Origin: Streptomyces cyaneochromogenes
Lineage (GTDB): Bacteria; Actinomycetota; Actinomycetes; Streptomycetales; Streptomycetaceae
DNA: 64,000 bases
Reading direction: 5' to 3'
Assembly (NCBI RefSeq): GCF_003963535.1
Contig: NZ_CP034539.1
Coordinates: 6,572,001 to 6,636,000, forward strand
Each line of letters opens with the position of its first letter. The stretch's first letter is position 1. Both the position numbers and the translations under genes were made by a program. Below, in pieces: positions 36,854-45,676 of the stretch. The notes under the pieces were generated by a model, which saw only the letters and a list, made by a program, of their open reading frames with translations, searched no databases and was not told the origin of the DNA.

Positions 36854-37902
36854 CGGCCCACCCGGGGGTCGAGCAGCGGATAGACCAGGTCGGCCAGGGT
36901 GTTCATGACGATCACCGCCGCCGCGAAGAAGAGGAACAGGCCTTGCACCAGCGGCAGATCGGGCACACTCAGCGCCTGGTAGAACAGCCCGCCGAGCCCC
37001 GGCCAGGAGAACACCGTCTCGACCAGGATCACGCCGGCGACCGTCCGGCCCAGATTGACGAAGACCAGCGTCACCGTCGGCAGCAGCGCGTTCGGCACGG
37101 CGTGCCGGCGCCGGACCAGGTCGTCCCTGAGGCCCTTGGCGCGGGCCGTCGTCAGATAGTCGCTGCCCATCTCGTCCAGCAGCGCCGAGCGGGCCACCAG
37201 CAGGGTCTGGCCGTACTCGACCGCGACCAGCGTGACGACGGGCAGGATCAGATGGTGGGCGACGTCGAGGACGTACGCGAAGCCCTCCTCACTGCCCGAC
37301 TCCATGCCACCGGTCGGGAACAGCCCGGGAATCGGGCCGATCCCCACCGAGAACACGATGATCAGCAGCAAGCCCAGCCAGAACGACGGGATCGAGTAAA
37401 GAGTCAGCGCCAGACCGGTGTTCAGGCGGTCGCCGAGCCCGCCGTGGCGCCAGGCCGAGCGGGTGCCCAGCACGATGCCGAGCACCGTGTACAGGACGAA
37501 CGCGGTGCCGGTGAGCAGCAGGGTGTTGGGCAGCGCCTCGGAGATCTTGTCGATGACGGGCGCCCGGAACTGGTACGACGTCCCGAGATCCCCGGTGAGC
37601 GCCTTGCCGCAGTAGTCGGTGAACTGCTCCCACAGCGGCAGGTCGAGCCCGAACTCCCGGCGGTAGGCGGCGAGTTGCTCCTCGGAGATGGGGCGGCCGC
37701 CGGTCATGGTCTTGACGGGGTCGCCTGGAATCAGCCGGAACAGGAAGAACCCGGTGACGAGGACGGCGAGCAGGGAGACGGCGGCGCCGCCCACCTTGCC
37801 GGCGCCGTACCGCAGATAGCGCGTGCCGGTGCGCGCCCGCGGTCCCCGGACCGCGGGCGCGGCGGCCTTGACGGCCGCGGCGGAGGGTGCGTCGGCGGTC
37901 AT
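36850..37902 (-). CDS. Peptide ABC transporter permease (OppB/DppB type)
   Basis: A 350-residue permease. After a ~35-residue Ala/Pro/Arg tail come helix GGAAVSLLAVLVTGFFLFRL, the OppB signature LIPGDPVKTM, and the EAA loop TTARAKGLRDDLVRRRHAVPN. Six helices are predicted. It lies 6 bp after the binding-protein gene. Confidence 0.88.
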   Translation of the reverse strand: MTADAPSAAAVKAAAPAVRGPRARTGTRYLRYGAGKVGGAAVSLLAVLVTGFFLFRLIPGDPVKTMTGGRPISEEQLAAYRREFGLDLPLWEQFTDYCGKALTGDLGTSYQFRAPVIDKISEALPNTLLLTGTAFVLYTVLGIVLGTRSAWRHGGLGDRLNTGLALTLYSIPSFWLGLLLIIVFSVGIGPIPGLFPTGGMESGSEEGFAYVLDVAHHLILPVVTLVAVEYGQTLLVARSALLDEMGSDYLTTARAKGLRDDLVRRRHAVPNALLPTVTLVFVNLGRTVAGVILVETVFSWPGLGGLFYQALSVPDLPLVQGLFLFFAAAVIVMNTLADLVYPLLDPRVGR

Positions 37903-37908
37903 GCGCGG

Positions 37909-39729
37909 CTACTCGCGGTCCTCGGCGGTCGCCCGGCGGCGCAGAGCGAAGAACACACCCGCACCGACGAGGACGGCGGCACCGGCGACGACCCCGATGA
38001 CCACACCCGTCGAGCCGGAGTCGTCGGAGGAGCCGTCCGAGTCCGCCGGGGTCGCCGACCACCAACTCCAGTAGCCGTCCTGCCCGTAGATGTTGCCCGC
38101 CTTCGCGGGCATCGTCGTGATCGACTTGATCTGGTCCGTGCGGTAGGCCTCGACCGCGTTCGGGTACGCCATGACGTTCATGTACCCGAGGTCGTACAGC
38201 CGCGACTCCATCTGCTTGACGATGTCCGCCCGTTTGGCCGGGTCGTACTCGGCGAGCTGCTTGGCGTACAGGTCGTCGTACCGCTTGTCGCAGATGAAGT
38301 TGTCGGTCGCGCCCGTGTCCTTCGGGGTCGCGGGCAGCGCGCCGCATGTGTGGATCGACAGCACGAAGTCCGGGTCGGGGTTGACGGACCAGCCGTCGAA
38401 GGCGAGGTCGTAGGTGCCGGCGAGCCAGGGGTCGCTGACGTTGTCCAGGCAGTTGAGGGTCACGCCGATGCCGAGCTCGCCCCACCACTCCTGGAGGTAC
38501 TGCCCTATGGCCTTGTCGTTGGAGTCGGTGGCGTGGCACAGGATGCGGTAGTTGATCGGCTTGCCGTCCTTGCCGACCCGCTTGCCGTCGCCGTTCTTCT
38601 TGTAACCCGCCTGGTCGAGAAGTTGTCCGGCCTTTGCGGGGTCGTAGGCGAGTTCCTGCCCGTCCGCCGGCTTCCAGAAGTAGGAGGAGAACCGCGGCGG
38701 GATGTACCCCTCGCCCTGCACCGCGTACCCCTGGAACACCTTGTCGATGATGGTCTTGCGGTCGACCGCCGTGAACAGGGCGTGCCGCACCCGCTGGTCC
38801 AGCAGGGAGGGGTGGCCGTCACCGATCTTCTGCCCGTTCCTGGCCTTCGCCCCGGGGTTGACGGCGAGGGCGTAGAAGCGGCGGCCGGGGGCGTCGTTGA
38901 CGTGGATGTTCTTCTCGCCCTTGAGGGAGGCCGCCTGAGCGGGCGTCAGCGCGGGGGCGCCGGCGACGAAGGAGACCTCGCCCTTGCGCAGGGCGGCGAC
39001 CGCGGCGTCCTGGTCCTTGTAGTAGCGGAAGACCAGCTCGTCGAACTTCGGCGCGCCGCGCCAGAAGTCCTTGTTGGCCTTGAGCCGCACATAGCTGTCG
39101 GGCTTGTAGTCGGTGAGGACGAACGGCCCGTTCCCGACCACGGGGAAGTCCTTGTCGTTGTTGAACTTCGAGAAGTCGCCGACCTTCTCCCAGACGTGCT
39201 TCGGCACGATCGGCACGTCCAGTGCCGTCATCGTGGCCTGCGGTTTCTTCAGCTCGATGACCAGCTCGGTGGGGCTCGGGGCCGTCACCTTCCGGAAGTT
39301 GGCGACGAAGCTGCCGTTGGCGGTGGCCGCGGCCTCGTCGGTCATCATCTTGTTGAACGTCCACGCCGCGTCCTCGGCGGTGGCCTGCTGTCCGTCCGAC
39401 CACTTGGAGTCGGAGCGGATGGTGTACGTCCAGGTCAGCTTGTCCGGCGACGACTTCCACTCGGTCGCCAGGGCCGGGACGGCACGGGCGTCCCCCGGGT
39501 CGTAGTTCGTGAGGTACTCGTACATCAGCCGGTGGATGCTCGTGCTGAGGAGCCGCGCCGCCAGGAAGGGGCTCAGTGAGTCGACACTCTGTGCGACCGC
39601 GACGGTGAGGACCTTGTCGCCGTCCGCCGCCACGGCCTGCTGCGGCGCGAGTCCGGCCGACAGCGTCAGGACGGCGGCTCCGGCCGCGAGGAGGCGCCGC
39701 GCTCTGCTGTGCTGCTTTTGAGTGCTCAT
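37909..39729 (-). CDS. Peptide-binding protein with C-terminal membrane anchor
   Basis: A 606-residue SBP_bac_5 protein and first gene of the minus-strand importer operon. The N-terminus is a Sec-type signal (LLAAGAAVLTLSAGLAPQQAVAA) without a lipobox cysteine. Family motifs include VDSLSPFLAARLLSTSIHRL, KWSDGQQATAEDAAWTFN and FDGWSVNPDPDFV. The C-terminus has a Ser/Asp linker, one transmembrane helix (TGVVIGVVAGAAVLVGAGVF) and ALRRRATAEDRE. It is therefore tethered by a C-terminal helix rather than lipid, unlike the other binding proteins here. It probably binds di- or oligopeptides. Confidence 0.87.
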   Translation of the reverse strand: MSTQKQHSRARRLLAAGAAVLTLSAGLAPQQAVAADGDKVLTVAVAQSVDSLSPFLAARLLSTSIHRLMYEYLTNYDPGDARAVPALATEWKSSPDKLTWTYTIRSDSKWSDGQQATAEDAAWTFNKMMTDEAAATANGSFVANFRKVTAPSPTELVIELKKPQATMTALDVPIVPKHVWEKVGDFSKFNNDKDFPVVGNGPFVLTDYKPDSYVRLKANKDFWRGAPKFDELVFRYYKDQDAAVAALRKGEVSFVAGAPALTPAQAASLKGEKNIHVNDAPGRRFYALAVNPGAKARNGQKIGDGHPSLLDQRVRHALFTAVDRKTIIDKVFQGYAVQGEGYIPPRFSSYFWKPADGQELAYDPAKAGQLLDQAGYKKNGDGKRVGKDGKPINYRILCHATDSNDKAIGQYLQEWWGELGIGVTLNCLDNVSDPWLAGTYDLAFDGWSVNPDPDFVLSIHTCGALPATPKDTGATDNFICDKRYDDLYAKQLAEYDPAKRADIVKQMESRLYDLGYMNVMAYPNAVEAYRTDQIKSITTMPAKAGNIYGQDGYWSWWSATPADSDGSSDDSGSTGVVIGVVAGAAVLVGAGVFFALRRRATAEDRE

Positions 39730-40106
39730 GATCGTGACCTCACGTCATCGCTTGCACAGGGAGGGCTGGTTGGACTGTCAGCGCTTTACTGCGCGCGCCG
39801 ACGGCGCATGAAACCCCATGTGGCCTGCGGAAACAACGAAGTGATGAGATTGAGACAGCCAGTGGTCCATACCGGTGACGAGCACCTGGTCAATCCCTGA
39901 CGGTCGGGCAGCGCGACGGCGACGCGTACCGGATACCGCAGACCCACCCCACAGCACACTGCGCGTGCTCCGGTTCTCCACGGCGGATCAGGATCTCGCT
40001 CCGGGGATCGACCATGCGGGTGACGCCGGCTCAACGCACTGACAGTGGCGCGGAGTCGAGCGGCGAAGGGCGGGTGCGTTCGCCGCTCGAACTCCGGCGC
40101 GTCGCG
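39730..40106. other. 377-bp control region upstream of the minus-strand importer
   Basis: No gene is supported. It should contain the promoter for the importer (reading left). The stretch 39820-39890 (GAAACAACGAAGTGATGAGATTG) is less GC-rich than its surroundings, which fits a promoter. No clear palindromic operator was found. Confidence 0.4.
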
Positions 40107-40616
40107 TCACATGCCGGTGGTGCCGTCCGCCAGTTCGCGGAGGATGTCGAGGTGGCCGTTGTGGCGGGCGGTCTCCTCGATGAGGTGGTTCAGGACCCAG
40201 CGCATGGTCACGTGGACGCCGTCGCGGACGGGCTGGGCGGCGACGGAGTCCAGGGGGGTTTTCGCGACCAGTTCGCGCAGTTCGGCGGACTGGTCCTCGT
40301 ACTCCTGCAGCAGCTTGGCCAGGGGGACGTCGAGGGCGATCCGCATCTCGCGGTCGGGATCCTCCTCGGTGGCCGGGTGATGGTCCTCCTCGCCCAGGAA
40401 CACCACGCGCAGCCAGTAGTACTCGACCCAGCGCACATGACTGACGAGCCCGGCGATGCTCATCAGGGGGGAACCCGGCAGCGGTGCCTTGCGGGCGTCC
40501 TCGTCGGACAGCCCCTCGCACTTCGCGGCCACTGTGGCCCGCGCGTAGTCGAGGAACGTGGTCAGCGTGGAACGCTCGTCCCACGCGTCGGGGGTGTCGG
40601 TGCGCACCGTGGTCAT
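40107..40616 (-). CDS. DinB family (DUF664) protein
   Basis: A 169-residue four-helix protein of the DinB/YfiT group. Conserved metal-ligand histidines are visible: His60 in LVSHVRWVEYYWLR, and His144 and His152 in LNHLIEETARHNGHLDILRE. Such proteins often use mycothiol or bacillithiol or act as small-thiol transferases, which would fit a mycothiol producer, though the substrate is unknown. The repeated histidine triad supports an active metal site. It appears monocistronic. Confidence 0.85.
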   Translation of the reverse strand: MTTVRTDTPDAWDERSTLTTFLDYARATVAAKCEGLSDEDARKAPLPGSPLMSIAGLVSHVRWVEYYWLRVVFLGEEDHHPATEEDPDREMRIALDVPLAKLLQEYEDQSAELRELVAKTPLDSVAAQPVRDGVHVTMRWVLNHLIEETARHNGHLDILRELADGTTGM

Positions 40617-40722
40617 GAGTGCGTGTGCCTTTCGGAGGTACGGAGCCGGCGGTCGGCAGGGCGGGCCGCCGGGCGGGGCGAGGGCGGACGGTCGGGTCGT
40701 ACGGTCGGATCGGACGGTCGGG

Positions 40723-41185
40723 TCAGACGGTCAGGTCCGTGACGAAGGCGTCGAGCAGATCGTCCGGGGCCTCCATGAAACGGTAGTGGGGCCCCTCCAG
40801 CAGGCGGAACGTTGTTTCGCCACAGTCCGCCCACGAGTCCATCAGCCGGTGGTCGACCTCCACGTCCTGGTCCCAGCCCAGCGCCGTGATCGGGCAGGGC
40901 AGCCGGGTCGGCTCGGCCGGGTGGTACCGCTTGTTGGTCTCCACGTCCGCGCGCAGGATCTCCAGGCTCAGCTCCACCAGGTCGGGGCGCGGTGTGCCGC
41001 CGAGCTCCACGATCAACTGATGGACCTCCTCGGCCAGTTCGGCGTCCGTCATCTCCAGGAAGCGGCCGTGCGGGCCGCGGTGCGGGGCGACCTGCGAGGA
41101 GATGAACAGCCGGGCCGGCATCGGATGGCCCCGCTCCAGCAGCCGCACCGCCGTCTCGTAGCCCGGCAGCGCCGACCCGCAAGAG
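40723..41185 (-). pseudogene. Type II thioesterase, C-terminal fragment
   Basis: The frame reads PGYETAVRLLERGHPMPARL, SSQVAPHRGPHGRFLEMTD, ELVELSLEILRADVETNKRY, CPITALGWDQDVEVDHRLMD and a C-terminal HYRFMEAPDDLLDAFV. This is the second half of an alpha/beta-hydrolase type II thioesterase as found beside NRPS/PKS genes, including the Asp (GWDQDV) and His (GPHYRF) regions. The N-terminal half with the nucleophile Ser (GxSxG) is absent. At its 5' side it joins, out of frame, the start of a P450 gene. Confidence 0.7.
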
Positions 41186-41425
41186 CATGGTGCCCCGCTG
41201 GGACGTGAACAGCGTGTGGCCGCGCAGCACGAGGTCGGCGTCCTCGAACTTGGTCACCGACCAGAAACCGAGGGTGTCGTCGATCTGCTGCCAGCGCACC
41301 GGGTCGCGGTGGCGCATGGCGTTCCATATCGAGTGCGGGTCGCCCGCCCCGTACAGGGGGGAGTCGGTCAGGTCGACCGCCTCCAGATCGATGTCCTCGG
41401 AGGGCACCGGCTGGTTGAGGCTCAT
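41186..41425 (-). pseudogene. Cytochrome P450, N-terminal fragment
   Basis: ATG 41425 has a good AGGAGGA site upstream. The first ~80 residues (VDLTDSPLYGAGDPHSIWNA, MRHRDPVRWQQIDDTLGFWS, VTKFEDADLVLRGHTLFTSQ, RGTMLL) are a typical bacterial P450 N-terminus. The sequence then jumps near 41185 into the thioesterase fragment, so the I-helix, ExxR and haem Cys loop are missing. This is a deletion junction within a former biosynthetic cluster. Confidence 0.7.
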
Positions 41426-41447
41426 GTCGGGGTGTCCTCCTGTGTCC

Positions 41448-41600
41448 TCAGCGGCCGGTCGGCGCGGCCGGGTGGTTGTCGAGTTCTTCGGCGAGTTCGG
41501 CGACGGTCGGCCGCAAGAAGCTCCAGGTCTCCTCCCGCGCGGAGGTCGCGGCCGTGGTCGGCCGGGCCCACCGCCCGGGCCGCGAGGCGGGCGCCGCCTG
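41448..41600 (-). pseudogene. Possible carrier-domain end of a lost megasynthase
   Basis: The frame ending at 41448 reads EETWSFLRPTVAELAEELDN before a Pro/Ala tail. That resembles the last helix of a peptidyl or acyl carrier domain (F-x-x-PTVAELAxxL). It is directly upstream of the P450 relic, as expected if an NRPS/PKS C-terminus once preceded it. The match is short, so confidence is low. Confidence 0.3.
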
Positions 41601-41669
41601 ACCCGCGGCGGCCCGGACAGGCCCTGAGCCTCCTCGCCACCCCAAAAGGGGGGCGTGCTCATGCGTTGC

Positions 41670-41709
41670 GCACCTTATGGGTTGATATTGGCCGATAAGG
41701 GATCGGTGC
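41670..41709. promoter_or_regulatory. Candidate operator upstream of the third importer
   Basis: An interrupted inverted repeat GCACC-TTAT...ATAA...GGTGC (41670-41709) lies about 40-80 bp before the binding-protein start, in an AT-richer island (TTATGGGTTGATATTGG). It could be a regulator site or the promoter. Confidence 0.35.
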
Positions 41710-41749
41710 CTCGGCGCCGGCAGCGCAGCGCACGACGAGGAGGCACCTT

Positions 41750-43375
41750 ATGCGCGGAGCCACGCACGCCGGACGGGCCGCATGCGCGGTGGTGGTCGCA
41801 CTGGCGGCGACGGCCTGCGGGGGCGGGGGCGGCAGCACTGCCGACGGCGCCGCGGTGTTCAGCTCCTCGTGGACCGATCCGCAGAACCCGCTGGAACCCG
41901 CCAACACCAACGAGGTGCAGGGCGGCAAGGTACTTTCCATGATCTTCCGGGGGCTGAAGCAGTACGACCCGAAGACCGGCGAGGCAAAGGACATGCTCGC
42001 CGAGCGGATCGAGACCCCGGACTCGCAGAACTACACGGTCACCCTCAAGAAGGGCTGGACCTTCAGCGACGGCGAGAAGGTCACCGCCAGGTCCTTCGTG
42101 GACGCCTGGAACTACGGGGCGAGCCTGCGGAACAACCAGAAGAACGCCTACTTCTTCAGCTACATCCAGGGCTACGACAAGGTCCACCCGGCGAAGGGTG
42201 AGCAGAGCGCCGAGACGATGTCCGGGCTGAAGGTGGTCGACGACCGGACCTTCACCGTCCGGCTCACCCAGAAGTTCTCCAGCTTCCCCGACACCCTCGG
42301 CTACAACGCCTTCGTCCCCCTGCCCCGGGCCTTCTTCGACGACCACGCCGGCTGGCTGGCCAAGCCCGTCGGCAACGGTCCGTACGCGGTGGACGCGTAC
42401 ACCAAGGGCTCCGAGATGCGCCTGACGCGATGGGGCGCCTACCCGGGCGAGGACGCGGCCCGCAACGACGGCGTCACCCTCAAGGTCTACACGGACAACA
42501 ACACGGCCTACACCGACCTGATGGCCGGAAACCTCGACCTCGTCGACGACGTCCCGGCCCAGCAGTTGGGCAACGTCCGCGGCGACCTAGGCGACCGCTA
42601 CCTCAACACCCCGGCCGGCATCATCCAGACCCTTGCCTTCCCCCACTACGACAAGGACTGGAACAAGCCCGGCTCCGCCAAGGTCCGCAAGGGCCTGTCC
42701 CGGGCGATCGACAGGGAGCAGATCACCCGGACCATCTTCCAGGGGACCCGCACTCCCGCCACCGACTGGACCTCACCCGTCCTCGGTGCGCAGGGCGGCT
42801 ACAAGAAGGGGCTGTGCGGTCAGTGGTGCGAGTACGACGCGGCCGCGGCGAAGAAGCTGATCAAGGAGGGGGGCGGGCTGCCCGGCGGGCAGGTGAAGAT
42901 CACGTACAACGCGGACACCGGCTCCCACAAGCTGTGGGTGGACGCCGTCTGCAACTCCATCAACAACGCCCTGGACGACGACCGGGCCTGCGTCGGCAAC
43001 CCGATCGGCACCTTCGCCGACTTCCGGAGCAAGAGCACGACCCAGAAGCTCTCCGGTCCCTTCCGGGCGGGCTGGCAGATGGACTACCCGCTGCCCCAGA
43101 ACTTCCTCCAGCCGCTCTACTACACCAACGCCTCCTCCAACGACGGCAAGTGGTCCAACCAGGAGTTCGACAAGCTCGTCGACCGGGCGAACGCCGAGAC
43201 GGACGTCGCCAAGGCGGTCGAGACCTTCCAGCGGGCCGAGGAGGTCGTCCGGGACAACATGGCGGCCATCCCGCTCTGGTACCAGAACGGCAGCGCCGGC
43301 TGGTCCGAGCGGCTGTCGAACGTGGCCCTCAACCCGTTCAGCGTCCCCGTCTACGACCAGATCAAGGTCGGCTGA
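41750..43375 (+). CDS. Oligopeptide-binding lipoprotein of the third importer
   Basis: A 541-residue SBP_bac_5 lipoprotein. The signal peptide MRGATHAGRAACAVVVALAA ends in lipobox ATAC (Cys23), then a Gly/Ser linker. Features include DPQNPLEPANTNEVQGGKVL, TFSDGEKVTARSFVDAWNYG and GPFRAGWQMDYPLPQNFLQP, typical of the OppA/DppE-like oligopeptide binders. It heads a five-gene operon (binding protein, two permeases, two ATPases). From memory, a similar operon follows bldK in S. coelicolor (SCO5117-5121). Confidence 0.88.
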   Translation: MRGATHAGRAACAVVVALAATACGGGGGSTADGAAVFSSSWTDPQNPLEPANTNEVQGGKVLSMIFRGLKQYDPKTGEAKDMLAERIETPDSQNYTVTLKKGWTFSDGEKVTARSFVDAWNYGASLRNNQKNAYFFSYIQGYDKVHPAKGEQSAETMSGLKVVDDRTFTVRLTQKFSSFPDTLGYNAFVPLPRAFFDDHAGWLAKPVGNGPYAVDAYTKGSEMRLTRWGAYPGEDAARNDGVTLKVYTDNNTAYTDLMAGNLDLVDDVPAQQLGNVRGDLGDRYLNTPAGIIQTLAFPHYDKDWNKPGSAKVRKGLSRAIDREQITRTIFQGTRTPATDWTSPVLGAQGGYKKGLCGQWCEYDAAAAKKLIKEGGGLPGGQVKITYNADTGSHKLWVDAVCNSINNALDDDRACVGNPIGTFADFRSKSTTQKLSGPFRAGWQMDYPLPQNFLQPLYYTNASSNDGKWSNQEFDKLVDRANAETDVAKAVETFQRAEEVVRDNMAAIPLWYQNGSAGWSERLSNVALNPFSVPVYDQIKVG

Positions 43376-43382
43376 GCCCGCC

Positions 43383-44306
43383 ATGGGGCAGTACGTCGTC
43401 CGGCGGCTGCTGCAGATGGTCCCGGTGTTCATCGGGGCCACGCTGCTGATCTTCCTCATGGTGAACGTGATGGGCGACCCGGTCGCGGGCCTGTGCGGCG
43501 ACCGGCAGTGCGACCCGGCGACGGCCGCCCAGCTGCGGAAGGAGTTCGGCCTCGACAAGCCCGTGTGGCAGCAGTACCTGACCTACATGGGGAACGTCTT
43601 CACCGGCGACTTCGGTACGGCGTTCAACGGCCAGGAAGTCACCGAGCTGATGTCGACGGCCTTCCCCGTCACCATGCGGCTGACCATCGTGGCGATCGTC
43701 TTCGAGGTCGTCATCGGGATCACGCTCGGCGTCGTCACCGGCCTGCGCCGCGGCCACCCCGTCGACAGCGGCGTCCTGCTCCTCACCCTCGTCGTCATCT
43801 CCGTGCCCACCTTCGTCACCGGCCTGCTGCTCCAGCTCCTGCTCGGCGTGGAATGGGGCTGGATCCGCCCGTCCGTCTCCACGGCGGCCCCCTTCGACGA
43901 ACTGCTGCTCCCCGGCCTCGTCCTGGCCACGGTCTCCCTCGCCTACGTCACCCGCCTGACCCGGACCTCCATCGCGGAGAACCGACGCTCCGACTACGTC
44001 CGCACGGCCATCGCGAAGGGCCTGCCCCGCCACCGCGTCGTCACCCGCCACCTCCTGCGCAACTCCCTCATCCCCGTCGTCACCTTCATCGGCGCCGACA
44101 TCGGCTTCCTCATGGGCGGGGCGATCGTCACCGAGCGGATCTTCAACATCCACGGCGTCGGCTACCAGCTCTACCAGGGCATCCTGCGCCAGAACACGCA
44201 GACCGTCGTCGGCTTCGTGACGGTCCTCGTCCTCGTCTTCCTCCTCTGCAACCTGGTCGTCGACCTCCTGTACGCCGTACTCGACCCGAGGATCCGCTAT
44301 GCCTGA
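43383..44306 (+). CDS. Oligopeptide ABC transporter permease (OppB type)
   Basis: A 307-residue permease starting 8 bp after the binding-protein gene. N-terminal YVVRRLLQMVPVFIGATLLI, the periplasmic loop with CGDRQC, and the EAA loop RTAIAKGLPRHRVVTRHLLRN. Six helices are predicted. Its 3' end overlaps the next permease gene by 8 bp. Confidence 0.9.
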   Translation: MGQYVVRRLLQMVPVFIGATLLIFLMVNVMGDPVAGLCGDRQCDPATAAQLRKEFGLDKPVWQQYLTYMGNVFTGDFGTAFNGQEVTELMSTAFPVTMRLTIVAIVFEVVIGITLGVVTGLRRGHPVDSGVLLLTLVVISVPTFVTGLLLQLLLGVEWGWIRPSVSTAAPFDELLLPGLVLATVSLAYVTRLTRTSIAENRRSDYVRTAIAKGLPRHRVVTRHLLRNSLIPVVTFIGADIGFLMGGAIVTERIFNIHGVGYQLYQGILRQNTQTVVGFVTVLVLVFLLCNLVVDLLYAVLDPRIRYA

Positions 44307-45318
44307 CCAGCCGTTCCCGTCCGAGGGCGCGATCGCCGGCAGCGGTGCGGGCGGCGCGATGAACCTGGCCGCCGGCGAGGCCGCGACCCTCGACCGGCCT
44401 CCATCCGGCCTCCCCGGCGGACCTGAGAGCACCGGCCCGGAAGGGGCGGCCCCCTCGGCGGCCTCCGCAGAACGGCCCCGCAGCCTCTGGTCCGACGCCT
44501 GGCGCGACCTGCGCCGCAACCCCGTCTTCGTCGTCTCGGCCCTGATCATCCTCTTCCTGCTCTTCATCTCCCTGTGGCCCTCGGCCATCGCCTCGGGCAG
44601 CCCCCTCAAGTGCGACCTCGCCAAGGCCCAGCAGGGCTCCGCGCCCGGCCATCCCTTCGGCTACGACGGACAGGGCTGCGACGTCTACACCCGCACGGTC
44701 TACGGCGCCCGTACGTCCGTCATGGTCGGCGTCTGCGCCACGCTCGGGGTGGCGGTCCTCGGCTCGGTGCTGGGCGCGCTCGCCGGCTTCTTCGGCGGTC
44801 TCTGGGACTCGTTCCTCTCCCGGATCACCGACATCTTCTTCGCCATCCCGGTCGTCCTCGGCGGCCTGGTCCTGCTCTCGGTGGTGACCAGCAACTCCGT
44901 CTGGCCGGTCATCGGCTTCATCGTGCTGCTCGGCTGGCCCCAGATCTCCCGCATCGCCCGCGGCGCGGTCATCACCGCCCGACAGAACGACTACGTCCAG
45001 GCCGCCCGCGCCCTGGGCGCCTCCAACTCCCGCGTCCTGCTCCGCCACATCGCACCCAACGCCGTAGCCCCGGTGATCGTGGTGGCGACGATCGCACTCG
45101 GCACGTACATCGCCCTGGAGGCAACCCTGTCCTACCTCGGCGTAGGCCTGAAACCCCCCAGCGTCTCCTGGGGCATCGACATCTCGGCAGCCTCCCCGTA
45201 CATCCGCAACGCCCCCCACGCCCTGCTCTGGCCCTCCGGCGCCCTGGCCCTCACGGTCCTGGCCTTCATCATGCTCGGCGACGCGGTACGCGACGCCCTG
45301 GATCCGAAGCTGAGGTGA
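44299..45318 (+). CDS. Oligopeptide ABC transporter permease (OppC type)
   Basis: A 339-residue permease. A ~65-residue Gly/Ala/Pro-rich N-terminal tail precedes the first helix (VFVVSALIILFLLFISLW) and the transport domain with the EAA loop QAARALGASNSRVLLRHIAPN. The last ~85 bases of the gene appear again, decayed, twice in the following 358-bp gap. Confidence 0.89.
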   Translation: MPDQPFPSEGAIAGSGAGGAMNLAAGEAATLDRPPSGLPGGPESTGPEGAAPSAASAERPRSLWSDAWRDLRRNPVFVVSALIILFLLFISLWPSAIASGSPLKCDLAKAQQGSAPGHPFGYDGQGCDVYTRTVYGARTSVMVGVCATLGVAVLGSVLGALAGFFGGLWDSFLSRITDIFFAIPVVLGGLVLLSVVTSNSVWPVIGFIVLLGWPQISRIARGAVITARQNDYVQAARALGASNSRVLLRHIAPNAVAPVIVVATIALGTYIALEATLSYLGVGLKPPSVSWGIDISAASPYIRNAPHALLWPSGALALTVLAFIMLGDAVRDALDPKLR

Positions 45319-45672
45319 GGGGTTGTGGGGTTTGCGGTGCGAGTGGCGGGTGGGTTCGGGGTCGGGTGGGTGGGCGAGTGGGCGGTCCGGCCGGGGACGT
45401 CATGGGTTCGCCGTGCGGGATGCGGGTGGACTCGGGCTCGGGAAGGCGGGGCCGGAGCCGTTCCAGCGCGTGCCCGCTGCCCTCGCGGTCGCCGTTCGGC
45501 CTTCGCCATGTCGGCGCGCGGTGTGCGGCGTCCTTGGTGCGAGGGCGAGGTGGGGGCGTCGTGGGGAGGCAGTTCCGTCGCGTGTCCGCCGGCCGCGCCG
45601 TCGCCGTTTCGGACTTCATCGTCTCGGCGACGCCGTGTGCGACGCCCCCGGACCGAAGGTGAGGTGAGGTCG
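45236..45672 (+). repeat. Decayed duplications of the permease 3' end
   Basis: The end of the permease gene (45236-45320: CTTCATCATGCTCGGCGACG...CCGAAGCTGAGGTGAGG) has two degenerate copies in the gap before the ATPase gene. Copy B (45475-45555) has CCTTCGCCATGTCGGCGCGC...GAGGGCGAGGTGG. Copy C (45587-45670) has GACTTCATCGTCTCGGCGAC...CCGAAGGTGAGGTGAGG. Both lack a start and are not translated as such. No other gene is seen in the 358-bp gap, which interrupts an otherwise tightly packed operon. Confidence 0.7.
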
Positions 45673-45676
45673 CGTC

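Noticed and set aside
36943..39579. Long plus-strand open frame opposite the second importer
   Set aside because: It lies antisense to two permease/binding-protein genes with intact motifs; its product is low-complexity Arg/Val/Gly.
41186..41425. Complete cytochrome P450 gene
   Set aside because: Only about 80 N-terminal codons exist; no ExxR or haem-binding Cys motif follows in any frame.
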